Assembly: GCF_000760695.4 (NCBI RefSeq)
Contig: NZ_JHEG04000001.1
Location: 2,501,578 to 2,565,577, forward strand
Direction of reading: 5' to 3'
Origin: Tolypothrix bouteillei VB521301
GTDB taxonomy: Bacteria > Cyanobacteriota > Cyanobacteriia > Cyanobacteriales > Nostocaceae
DNA length: 64,000 nucleotides
Shown here: piece by piece, positions 39,172 to 48,100 of the stretch
How positions within the stretch are numbered: the stretch's first letter is position 1
How the letters are laid out: each line of letters opens with the position of its first letter
The notes under the pieces: model-generated
The model's database searches: none
Seen by the model: the letters and a program-made list of their open reading frames with translations, nothing else
Told to the model about the DNA's origin: nothing
Translations under genes and position numbers: made by a program

Positions 39172-39707
39172 CATCCTTTTTGCTCAAATTGGGGTGCGTA
39201 AGATTCAAGTAAAGCGCTCACCTGTCGCAAAACTTCATTGCTTGTGTTTCTAGTTCCTACCGGCGTGTTGCCAACAGTAGGTCGATCGAGACTGCGAGCA
39301 ATTGCTTCATTAACTTGTTGAGCAATTAATTCCTGAAGTTGTGCTCTAGCCCGTTGGCGCTGGTAGGTAGCACCTTCTTCTGTGGTAGCGTACAGGGGTG
39401 GTAGGCGGTTGAGGGCATAAGCGGCGATATCCCCGACATCCAGAGAACTTTCGCTAGTCGCTTCAATTTCTGCGACGCGAGCGATCGCCTCGGTGAGTAC
39501 CAATTCTTCCATGACGTTGATAAACTGTTTGCGCGGTACCGCCATGACCTCGCCAGTTAAAAGCGATCCCATCAGTCGGTCCAACGCCATGTACTCTTCG
39601 ATTGACAGTTCGCTAGCGTTATCACAAATTCGCCCGACTTCTGCTTCCATTGCTGGTGTAAGATAACCATCCTGGAGAGCTTGTTCCACAATTTTTTCTA
39701 TACTCAT
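39171..39707 (-). CDS. ComFB/CdgR-like c-di-GMP-binding family protein
   Basis: About 178 residues from ATG 39707, chosen because the family begins with the IEKIVEQALQDGYLTP segment. Earlier in-frame ATGs at 39719 and 39731 are possible. The body has EYMALDRLMGSLLTGEV, then FINVMEELVLTEAIARV and DVGDIAAYALNRLPPLYAT, the hallmark of the ComFB family (late competence protein). Members of this family, including CdgR of Anabaena, have been reported as c-di-GMP receptors affecting cell size and development. It probably acts in the cytoplasm. Two c-di-GMP enzymes occur elsewhere in the window. Confidence 0.85.
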   Translation of the reverse strand: MSIEKIVEQALQDGYLTPAMEAEVGRICDNASELSIEEYMALDRLMGSLLTGEVMAVPRKQFINVMEELVLTEAIARVAEIEATSESSLDVGDIAAYALNRLPPLYATTEEGATYQRQRARAQLQELIAQQVNEAIARSLDRPTVGNTPVGTRNTSNEVLRQVSALLESYAPQFEQKG

Positions 39708-39818
39708 AATGTTAATCATCTTATAAGCCATCCAAGCAAGGTTGGGACGGTACCAATCCTACTTATTCTGCCCGAATAAGAGCCAATAGTACGCAAAAAG
39801 TTACCATTTGAGAAATTA

Positions 39819-40727
39819 TTATTTAACTTCTTGTTTTCGCCAGGGTACTGGGTCAATAGATTTACCATTGACGTACAAACCCCAGTGGAGATGGGGTCCC
39901 GTGGAAGCGCCTGTTGAACCGACTGCACCAATGAGTTGACCGGGTTGAACAAAATCGCCCTCCTTTACATTGATGCGGCTCAAGTGCAAAAAAACGCTAG
40001 TTACACCTTGCCCGTGATCGATACCAACTACATTACCGTGGACTCGAAATCCTTCAGAGACTCTACCCACCAAGGAGACTCGGCCCGCAGCCGGAGCCAC
40101 AACAGGTGAACCTGCGCCTCCTGCATAGTCAAGTCCCCGATGGTAGTAGTCCTTAGCAAATTTACCATTATAGTAGCGACGTATGCCATAAATTGTGCTA
40201 ACTCGTCCTCTGTTTGGTGCTAGGAAAGGACCTTGCCAATATTTTTCCGGTGTTTGCAACGCTTTAAAAGCCGCAACACGTTGAAGTTCGTGTTCTGTGG
40301 CGTTGACTCCTGCTTTTCCGGGAGGTAAATTGATTCGTTGTACGGGAAATTTGCGAGATCGTACTTGTAATGTCAAGTTCTGCACCTGCCCTTCTCCCGA
40401 CACTTGGATAGTTCTATTCCCAGGAGTTTCCAATGGTGTCGTAGGGATGAAAGCACGATACTGATTTGGTGCAATTTCATATACTGGGTACTTATCATCC
40501 CCACTTGTAACGGTTACATTGTTACTGGGATCTGCATTCTCTAAATTGACCATAACCGATATGGTGTCTCCTAATTGAGGAGATTCCGGGCTAACTTGTA
40601 CTTGTAAAGCCCGTGCAGGTGAGGTAAACACAACAGGTAAAGCAGCAAAAATGCCAACAAGAGCATTGGTTACAAGGCTGTTGATTTTTGATTTGTTCTG
40701 AAAATGGCTAACGCTATACACGGTCAT
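39819..40727 (-). CDS. Secreted M23 (LytM-type) metallopeptidase
   Basis: About 302 residues from ATG 40727. Signal-like N-terminus ends near TSPARA-LQ. An Ig-like domain (~40-120: VSPESPQLGDTISVMVNLEN) precedes the M23 domain (~200-300) with zinc ligands HRGLDYAGG (His, Asp) and GASTGPHLHWGLYVNG (HLH), so it looks catalytically intact. Cleaves peptidoglycan cross-bridges in the periplasm. Divergent from the antiporter gene over a 370-base spacer. Confidence 0.92.
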   Translation of the reverse strand: MTVYSVSHFQNKSKINSLVTNALVGIFAALPVVFTSPARALQVQVSPESPQLGDTISVMVNLENADPSNNVTVTSGDDKYPVYEIAPNQYRAFIPTTPLETPGNRTIQVSGEGQVQNLTLQVRSRKFPVQRINLPPGKAGVNATEHELQRVAAFKALQTPEKYWQGPFLAPNRGRVSTIYGIRRYYNGKFAKDYYHRGLDYAGGAGSPVVAPAAGRVSLVGRVSEGFRVHGNVVGIDHGQGVTSVFLHLSRINVKEGDFVQPGQLIGAVGSTGASTGPHLHWGLYVNGKSIDPVPWRKQEVK

Positions 40728-41097
40728 TGTCAAAGAGAAAAACAACTTGGATAGTTCTGTTGAGAAACAGACTAACTTATAAAGAAAGGGAGTTCCCTAT
40801 CTTCCATGTTGTTTCTAGCATAGAAAATCTTAGAAAAATAAGGATCGCGCTTGGTTTTTTTCAATCGTTCAGCCCGTACAAAGGACACATCAGAGCACGT
40901 AAATTTGTACTAGCTCCATTGCCAGCATTTATATCAGCAGTGGGGATTGGGGATAAATTATTCTTTCTTGTCCCCCTTGTCTACCTTGTCCCCCTTGTCC
41001 GAGCCCCTAGTTTCTCTTTCATCAATTAACTATCCAGGCTGATAGAAAACTTTGTATCCTTAATGTTAATAGGTCTTAACAGTGTGTCTCAAAACTT
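40728..41097. other. Divergent intergenic region
   Basis: 370 bases. It holds repeats of CTTGTCCCCC (40,970-41,002; three units) and no supported gene. Similar C-rich decamers occur on the other strand near 59,185 and near 61,830. Confidence 0.45.
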
Positions 41098-43437
41098 GTG
41101 CAGGAAGATTTTAGGCTGATAGTTGATTTAGTTTCGGTTTTCGCCGTGGCTGCTTGTGGCGGTCTGCTGGCGGCGCTTTTGCGACAACCCGTTTTATTGG
41201 GGTATCTAATTGGCGGAATGGTCGTCGGACCAGCCGGACTGGGACTGATCAAAGAAGTCATTCAAGTAGAAACTTTGGCTCAGTTCGGAGTCGCCTTTCT
41301 ATTATTTGCCCTAGGTGTGGAGTTTTCGTTTTCGGAACTTAGAAAAGTTCAAAACATAGCTCTTGGGGGTGGTGGGCTACAAATAGCCCTGACAATTTTG
41401 GTCACCGTTATGGTTTGCGGGGTGACTGGGGCTTGGGCAACTTTGCCGGCTAAAGGTATATTTCTGGGGGCAATTTTGTCTCTCTCTTCCACAGCAGTTG
41501 TCCTAAAATGCTTGATGGAGCGTAATGAAACAGAAACGCCCCACGGGCAAGTGATGCTGGGTATTTTGATCGTACAGGACTTGGCATTGGGGCTGATGTT
41601 GGCGGTCTTACCAGCGCTTCATCAACCAGGGGAAGCTATCGGTGTGGCGGTACTCCTGGCACTGTTAAAGATTGGGTTATTTGCTGCTGGTGCTGTTGTT
41701 GCTGGAATTTGGCTCATCCCACCTTTGTTACAATTGCTAGCCCGCACGGAAAGTCGCGAATTATTTTTGTTAGGAGTGGTGGCGCTGTGTTTGGGCATTG
41801 CCCTACTTACAGAGTACTTGGGGCTTTCTATCGAAATGGGAGCATTTGTTGCAGGTTTGATGATTTCGGAGGTAGAATATGCCGACCAAACTTTATCATA
41901 CGTGGAGCCACTGAGAGATATTTTTGCCAGTTTGTTCTTTGCTTCCATCGGGATGTTAATCGATCCAGTATTTTTATGGAACAATCTGGAACTGATTCTG
42001 GGGTTAGTAGCACTGGTATTTGTAGGTAAGCTGATAATTATAACACCATTGGTAAGATTGTTCCGTTATCCATTAAAAACGGCGTTAATTGCTGGATTGG
42101 GATTGGCTCAAATTGGGGAATTTTCCTTTGTGCTTGCTAGTGAAGGACAAGCATTGGGGCTGGTTTCCCGACGAATATATTTATTGATATTGGGAACAAC
42201 AGCGGTGACACTGGTACTTACCCCATTTGTGCTGCGTTCGGTTCCGATTTTATTTGATTGGATAGAGTCAGTCCCTTGGCTAAAGACGTTTTTAAGTGAT
42301 GAGGGTCAGCCTTTAGAAGTTACCAAAGAATTATCATTGAAAGATCATGTAGTGGTTTGCGGCTATGGGCGAGTGGGACGAAATTTAGTTAAGTTACTGC
42401 TTTCTCGCGAGTTACCTATTGTTGTCATTGACCAGTCGGAAACAAGAATTCAGCAATTGCGGGATGCGGGAATTCCTTATGTCTACGGCAATTGTGTCAG
42501 TCTTCACGTTTTAGAAACAGCTGGGGTAAATACTGCACGAGGAATGGCGATCGCACTTCCCGACCCCATGAGCACTCGTCTTTGCTTAAAACGGGCTTTG
42601 GAATTATCTCCCGATCTCAATGTGGTTGTTCGTGCGACTAATGATAAAAGCATTGAAGTCCTCTACCAACTTGGCGCACGAGAAGTTGTGCAACCAGAGT
42701 TTGAGGCGAGTTTGGAAATGGTAACCTACATTCTTACAGAAGTGGGCTTATCACCTGCACTCGTGCAGCAACAAATGCAAGAAATTCGCAACAGTCATTA
42801 TTTAGACCTCAGACCCACGCGTACTGCTTCAGAGGTTTCTCGCGATTTGCAACAAGCAACTCAAGACCTCAACAAGCGCTGGTATCCCCTACCATCAGGT
42901 TCGCCTCTCATTGGTATGTCCTTGGAAGAAGCCGATATGCGCTACTTAACGGGAGTGAGTTTGATGGCTATTCGCCGCGAAGGAGGTGAAGAAATTGACT
43001 TTCCTTCTGTCGAAACCAAATTGCAAGAGGGCGATCGCTTGTTGATTGTCGGTTCTGATGGCGAGTTTGCTGCATTGGATGAATTTGCCAAAGGAAACGT
43101 TGCTGTTCCCGGTGAAAACAGCGCATGCCAATGGGTTACGGTGAGTACGGATTCTTCAATGGTTGGTAAAACTTTGGGTGATTTGGACATCCACAACCAG
43201 TATGGAGTCAAAGTGCAGGCAATGCGACGAGATGGAAAATTTATCCGTTTTCCTAATGACAGTATGGACTTACAAGCTCGCGACCAAGTTTTAGTATGTG
43301 GTAGCTTAGTTGCTGTCAATCAACTCGTGCAGTTGCTTGCACCGGAAACTATAGTGCCTTTGGCTGTACCAATGGTAAAAGCTGGTGAAGCTGACGCACT
43401 TAAGGAGTTTCTTCCCATGGATAGCTTGCTGGATTAA
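41098..43437 (+). CDS. CPA2-family cation/proton antiporter, KefB type with RCK domains
   Basis: 779 residues, GTG start. About 12 membrane helices to residue ~390 with LLGYLIGGMVVGPAGLGLI and LSSTAVVLKCLMERNE typical of CPA2 antiporters. A TrkA-N domain follows at ~415-540 (VVVCGYGRVGRNLVKLLLSR, GxGxxG NAD-binding) and two RCK-C domains follow to the end (PSGSPLIGMSLEEADMRYL; STDSSMVGKTLGDLDI). Exchanges K+ or Na+ for protons across the plasma membrane under nucleotide control. Stands alone, convergent with hfq. Confidence 0.92.
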   Translation: MQEDFRLIVDLVSVFAVAACGGLLAALLRQPVLLGYLIGGMVVGPAGLGLIKEVIQVETLAQFGVAFLLFALGVEFSFSELRKVQNIALGGGGLQIALTILVTVMVCGVTGAWATLPAKGIFLGAILSLSSTAVVLKCLMERNETETPHGQVMLGILIVQDLALGLMLAVLPALHQPGEAIGVAVLLALLKIGLFAAGAVVAGIWLIPPLLQLLARTESRELFLLGVVALCLGIALLTEYLGLSIEMGAFVAGLMISEVEYADQTLSYVEPLRDIFASLFFASIGMLIDPVFLWNNLELILGLVALVFVGKLIIITPLVRLFRYPLKTALIAGLGLAQIGEFSFVLASEGQALGLVSRRIYLLILGTTAVTLVLTPFVLRSVPILFDWIESVPWLKTFLSDEGQPLEVTKELSLKDHVVVCGYGRVGRNLVKLLLSRELPIVVIDQSETRIQQLRDAGIPYVYGNCVSLHVLETAGVNTARGMAIALPDPMSTRLCLKRALELSPDLNVVVRATNDKSIEVLYQLGAREVVQPEFEASLEMVTYILTEVGLSPALVQQQMQEIRNSHYLDLRPTRTASEVSRDLQQATQDLNKRWYPLPSGSPLIGMSLEEADMRYLTGVSLMAIRREGGEEIDFPSVETKLQEGDRLLIVGSDGEFAALDEFAKGNVAVPGENSACQWVTVSTDSSMVGKTLGDLDIHNQYGVKVQAMRRDGKFIRFPNDSMDLQARDQVLVCGSLVAVNQLVQLLAPETIVPLAVPMVKAGEADALKEFLPMDSLLD

Positions 43438-43477
43438 GCTGTAAAAACGTGCTGTAAAGACCAGCCATGCTCGGTCT

Positions 43478-43690
43478 CTACATGGGTTTGATATAAGCGA
43501 TCGCTTGCTTCCAAACGGTTACGTGCTGGTTATGGTCGTCTACACAACACAAACACTGCACGTCTTGCCATATCATTTTCCCGGTAAGTAGGTCACCAGT
43601 TAGCAGTTTGATTTGGATAGCAGCACCTTCCTTAATTAGGTTTTGTACTTGTCGAATACTAGGGAGAGAGGTATCAAATTCAGTAATCAT
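43478..43690 (-). CDS. hfq: Cyanobacterial Hfq-like Sm protein
   Basis: 70 residues from ATG 43690 (ATG 43696 also in frame). TEFDTSLPSIRQVQNLIKEG is the N-terminal helix of cyanobacterial Hfq. Sm1 follows as IQIKLLTGDLLTGKMIWQD and Sm2 as HVTVWKQAIAYIKPM. It is the short cyanobacterial form, without the KH motif of enterobacterial Hfq. It forms a hexamer. In cyanobacteria the homologue is linked to phototaxis and type IV pili rather than classic sRNA chaperoning. Divergent from dapF, so they share an upstream region. Confidence 0.9.
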   Translation of the reverse strand: MITEFDTSLPSIRQVQNLIKEGAAIQIKLLTGDLLTGKMIWQDVQCLCCVDDHNQHVTVWKQAIAYIKPM

Positions 43691-43696
43691 AGTCAT

Positions 43697-43800
43697 CTAA
43701 AGTATGAAGTATCAAGTCAGAAGGATGAAGTATGAAGGATGAGATTTATTAAATTTTTCATCCTCGATCCTTCAGCCTGTATCCTTTACCCTTCGTTTAT
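43697..43800. repeat. AGTATGAAGGATGAA-type heptamer repeat in the hfq/dapF divergent region
   Basis: Repeats of GTATGAAGGAT on the left and TCCTTCA/ATCCTTTACC on the right, in opposite orientation, can pair across 43,697-43,795. The same material is at 39,119 and 57,440-57,605. Promoters of both genes must lie in or around it. Confidence 0.6.
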
Positions 43801-43818
43801 AATTCAAGGATTTTAAAA

Positions 43819-44661
43819 ATGGCAATTGAATTTACTAAGTATCATGGTTTGGGTAATGACTTTATCTTGATTGACAATCGCTCGTCATCCACTCCCGCCA
43901 TTACACCAGAACAAGCAATTCAGTTATGCGATCGCCACTTTGGTATCGGTGCTGACGGTGTCATTTTTGCACTACCTGGCGAAAAGGGTAATGACTATAC
44001 CATGCGGATTTTCAACTCCGATGGTTCAGAACCAGAAATGTGTGGTAATGGTATTCGCTGTTTGGCGGCTTTCCTCGCTGATTTGGAAGGAACTCAGAGA
44101 AAAAGCGACAAATATGCCATCGAGACGTTAGCTGGCGTAATGACGCCCCAACTGATGTTAGATGGTCAAGTTAGAGTAGATATGGGGCTGCCAAAATTAC
44201 TGGCTGGTGAAATTCCTACGACTCTCGCTCCCGATGATGAAAAAGTTATCGATCGACCGATACAAGTTGCAGGAAAAACTTGGAATGTGACCTGTGTTAG
44301 TATGGGTAACCCTCACTGCATTACTTTTGTAGAAGATGTTGCGGCTGTTCCTCTGGAAGTTATCGGTCCTCAGTTTGAAAACCACCCCCTATTTCCCCGA
44401 CGCACAAACACAGAATTTATTGAAGTGGTCCGTCGCGACTACGTGAAAATGCGAGTCTGGGAACGCGGAGCGGGTATAACTTTAGCTTGCGGGACGGGTG
44501 CTTGTGCATCATTGGTGGCTGGGGTACTGACAGGAAAATGCGATCGCATAGCGACTGTGGAACTTCCCGGAGGACCATTGGAAATCGAATGGTCAGAACT
44601 AGACCAACGGGTTTACATGACCGGACCTGCTGAGCGAGTTTTTACTGGGAAAATCAGCTAA
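43819..44661 (+). CDS. dapF: Diaminopimelate epimerase
   Basis: 280 residues, full length. The two active-site cysteines lie in [11 protein letters not shown] and [29 protein letters not shown] is the conserved N-terminus. It converts L,L- to meso-diaminopimelate for lysine and peptidoglycan. SD-like AAGGA is near 43,806. HIP1 at about 43,927 and 44,541. Confidence 0.98.
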   Translation: MAIEFTKYHGLGNDFILIDNRSSSTPAITPEQAIQLCDRHFGIGADGVIFALPGEKGNDYTMRIFNSDGSEPEMCGNGIRCLAAFLADLEGTQRKSDKYAIETLAGVMTPQLMLDGQVRVDMGLPKLLAGEIPTTLAPDDEKVIDRPIQVAGKTWNVTCVSMGNPHCITFVEDVAAVPLEVIGPQFENHPLFPRRTNTEFIEVVRRDYVKMRVWERGAGITLACGTGACASLVAGVLTGKCDRIATVELPGGPLEIEWSELDQRVYMTGPAERVFTGKIS

Positions 44662-44708
44662 CTTACATCTTGCACCTACACCCTAAAAGGGTGAGGCTAT
44701 ACAAACAA

Positions 44709-44727
44709 AGCCTGCCTGCGCAGGCTA
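44709..44727. terminator. Hairpin after dapF
   Basis: AGCCTGC-ctgc-GCAGGCT type stem about 50 bases after the dapF stop, followed by AATAAGCTTG. A weak T tract follows (GATTTTACG). Confidence 0.4.
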
Positions 44728-44740
44728 ATAAGCTTGATTT

Positions 44741-44763
44741 TACGTTTTTGTGACAAAAACGTA
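44741..44763. promoter_or_regulatory. Perfect 23-bp palindrome TACGTTTTTGT-g-ACAAAAACGTA
   Basis: Eleven-base arms (44741-44751, 44753-44763) around a single G. It could be an operator for a dimeric regulator, a hairpin, or an end of an insertion sequence, since a transposase-like fragment starts 12 bases later. Confidence 0.4.
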
Positions 44764-44774
44764 TAGTTAAACAC

Positions 44775-44840
44775 TTGTTGAAAGAAACTGCACAACAATT
44801 AAAAGGGGCAGCCAAACGCAGATTCATCGCACTTGCATAC
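44775..44840 (+). pseudogene. Possible transposase fragment
   Basis: The first ~20 residues, LLKETAQQLKGAAKRRFIA, look like the start region of ISAzo13-like cyanobacterial transposases. After that the frame becomes unlike any protein, and no rest of the element is found. Short fragment, identified from memory of the family only. Confidence 0.3.
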
Positions 44841-45189
44841 CCTTCTTCTGTCACTTTCCGGAAAAGCGATTGCTACAAGCCTCATGAGGCAATCAATACA
44901 AACTACCCTATTAGAAAAAAATTGGTGTTGTATTTGTTATTAGAAAAGAATCGCACGTAGGCGTAGCCCGTCGTAGACATCGCTTGTTATACAAAAGCTC
45001 TAGAATTCAGAAATAGCAAATGTTTTCGGAGAGTAACAGAAGAGGGGTAAATACCCAACTAAAATGCACAACAGCTTATGTTTTGCTGTTGAAAACTGAT
45101 TTTCCGCATTTACTTAAAAACTAAGATACTCTGTGGGAATACTAGTTTTAACAAGCAAAAATAAGACTGTAGCATAAGGTTAAGTATAA
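44841..45189. other. Intergenic region upstream of the hybrid kinase
   Basis: No gene seen. A copy of the dispersed repeat TAGGCGTAGCCCGTCGTAGA lies at 44959-44978, part of the common Nostocales GCGATGTCTACG/ACGGGCTACGCC element. The region 45,100-45,180 is A+T rich and should hold the promoter of the kinase gene. Confidence 0.5.
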
Positions 45190-48100
45190 ATGATTATTGC
45201 GAGCCAGATTCCTCTTATTCCCGGATATCAAATTAGCTCTCAACTGTATGCAGGCTCCAGAACCTCAGTATATCGAGCTATTCGAGAGCAAGAACCGCTC
45301 GCAGTAGTCATTAAACTTCTGACATCTAAATATCCCAGCTTCAACGAATTATTACAATTTCGCAATCAATACACCATTAGCAAAAATCTTAACATTCCTG
45401 GGATTATTCATCCTTTATCGTTAGAAACCTACAGAAATGGTTATATCTTAGTAATGGAGGATAAAGGGGAAATTTCTTTACGAGAATATATTAAAACTAC
45501 TACTCTGTGTTTGAGTGAATTTTTAGCGATCGCTATCCAATTAACCAATATTATCCACGGTTTACACCAAAACTGTGTGATTCACAAAGACATCAAACCG
45601 GCAAACATTCTGATTCATCCCCAAACAAAACAAATTCAACTCATCGACTTTAGTATCGCTTCTCTGTTGCCTAAAGAAACCCAAGAAATTAAAAGTCCCA
45701 ATATTTTAGAAGGAACGCTCGCTTATATTTCACCCGAACAAACTGGAAGGATGAACCGAGGCATAGATTACCGCAGTGATTTTTATTCTCTGGGGGTAAC
45801 ATTCTATGAATTATTAACAAAAGAGCTACCATTTATTTGTGACGATCCGATAAAATTGGTACATTGTCATATTGCCAAAATGCCAAAAGCATTAGGTAAT
45901 AGAGAAGATATTCCGCAGGTAATTTCAGATATTGTCATGAAATTAATGGCGAAAAACGCCGAAGATAGATATCAGAGTGCTTTAGGATTAAAACACGATT
46001 TAGAAAATTGTTTATCTCAACTTAAAGATACTGGTAAAATTATAAATTTTCAAATTGGTCAGAGGGATGTATACGATCGCTTTCTGATCGAAGAAAAACT
46101 TTATGGACGTGAAGCAGAAGTCCAAACTTTACTCGATGCCTTTGAGCGCGTCGCCAACGGCACATCTGAAATGATGTTGGTAGCAGGATTTTCAGGGATT
46201 GGTAAAACTGCGGTAGTCAATGAAGTTCACAAACCAATTACTCGTCAGCAAGGGTATTTCATCAAAGGAAAATTTGACCAATTTAATCGTAATATTCCTC
46301 TATCAGCTTTTGTGCAAGTCTTACGAGATTTAATGACACAATTATTGTCAGAATCAGACGCACAATTAGCACAATGGAAAACCAAGATTCTCCAAGCTGT
46401 AGGCGACAATGGACAAATTTTGATTGAGGTAATTCCCGAACTAGAACGAATTATTGGTCAGCAACCTTCTGTGTTAGAAATATCGCCAACTGCGGCACAA
46501 AATCGCTTTAATCTATTGTTCCAAAAATTTCTTGCAGTCTTTACTACAAAAGAACATCCGTTAGTCATGTTTCTGGATGATTTACAGTGGGCAGATTCAG
46601 CTTCGCTGGCGTTAATTAAACTCCTGATGCAGGAGAACAGCTATTTACTTTTGTTGGGGGCTTATCGAGACAATGAAGTGTCGCCGACACATCCATTCAT
46701 CTTGACGGTGGCAGAACTCAAGAAAGCCCAGAAGACTGTTAATACAATTACGCTTTCGCCTCTTGCCTTGAATGATACAAATCAGTTAATTGCAGATACA
46801 TTGCATTGTACGACACAGCGAGCGCGTCCTCTGACACAATTAATTGAGCGCAAAACTCAAGGAAATCCGTTTTTTATCACCCAGTTTCTCAAAGCATTAT
46901 ACGAAGACGGTCAGATTACTTTCAATCGCAATCAAGGATATTGGGAATGTGATATTGCTCAAATCAATACGCTGTCTCTCACTGATGATGTGGTCGAGTT
47001 TATGGCGCAGCAATTGCAGAAATTGCCAAAAGAAACGCAACAAATACTGAAATTAGCTGCTTGTATCGGCAATCAATTTGACTTAGCAACCTTGAGTATT
47101 GTTTGCGAGCGCTCGCAAACAGATACGGCGGCGGCTTTGTGGAAGGCTTTACAAGAAGGGCTAATTCTGCCGCAAAGTCAATTGTATAAATTTTATCTTA
47201 GTTCTGATGGAGTAGATGCAAATACTAGCAACATTGAAAATGTAACCTATCGATTTTTGCACGATCGCGTCCAACAAGCTGCCTATTCTTTGATTGCTGA
47301 TGACCAAAAACAAATAACCCATTACCAGATAGGAAAACTACTGCTCGAAACAGTATCCCCAGAGTCAAGAGTTGACAGAATTTTTGAACTAGTCAATCAA
47401 TTAAACTATGGAACTGCTTTAATTACCGAACAAAAACAACGAGATGAATTAGCCGAACTTAATTTGATTGCCTGTCATAAAGCCAGAACTGCTACTGCTT
47501 ATCAAGCAGGTCGTGAATATGCCAATATCGGGTTAGCTTTGCTAGGAGGAAATGCTTGGCAGCAGCGATATAAAATGACTCTTGAACTTCATGAATTAGC
47601 AGCTGAATTAGCTTGCTTATGCGGTGATCTTGAGGCGATGGAACAGTTAATTGAGACAACCATTAAACAAGCGCGAACTTTATTAGAACAGGTCAATGTT
47701 TATCGAATTAAGATTCAATCAAATGTCTCCTGGAAGAAAAATACTGAAGCCATTGCTATTGCTCAAAAAGTTTTGCAACAATTGGGAATAACTTTTCCTC
47801 AAGCACCTATACAAAATGATATTCAAGAAAGTATTGCAGAAGTTGAAAAATTGATTGCAGGCAGGGAAATTCAGGATTTGATTAACCTACCGATGATGAC
47901 GGATGCAGAAAAAATCGCTATTTTGCAGATTATCAGTAGCATCATACCAGTCGCGCACTTCACCGATCCTTTATTGTTTCTATTATTGGTTTTGTTGTCA
48001 GCCAAACTATCTATTCAATACGGGAATATATCCGTTTCAGCCATTGCATATTCGTGCTATGGCATCATTTGCTGTAATATACGGCAAGATGTGAAAACAG

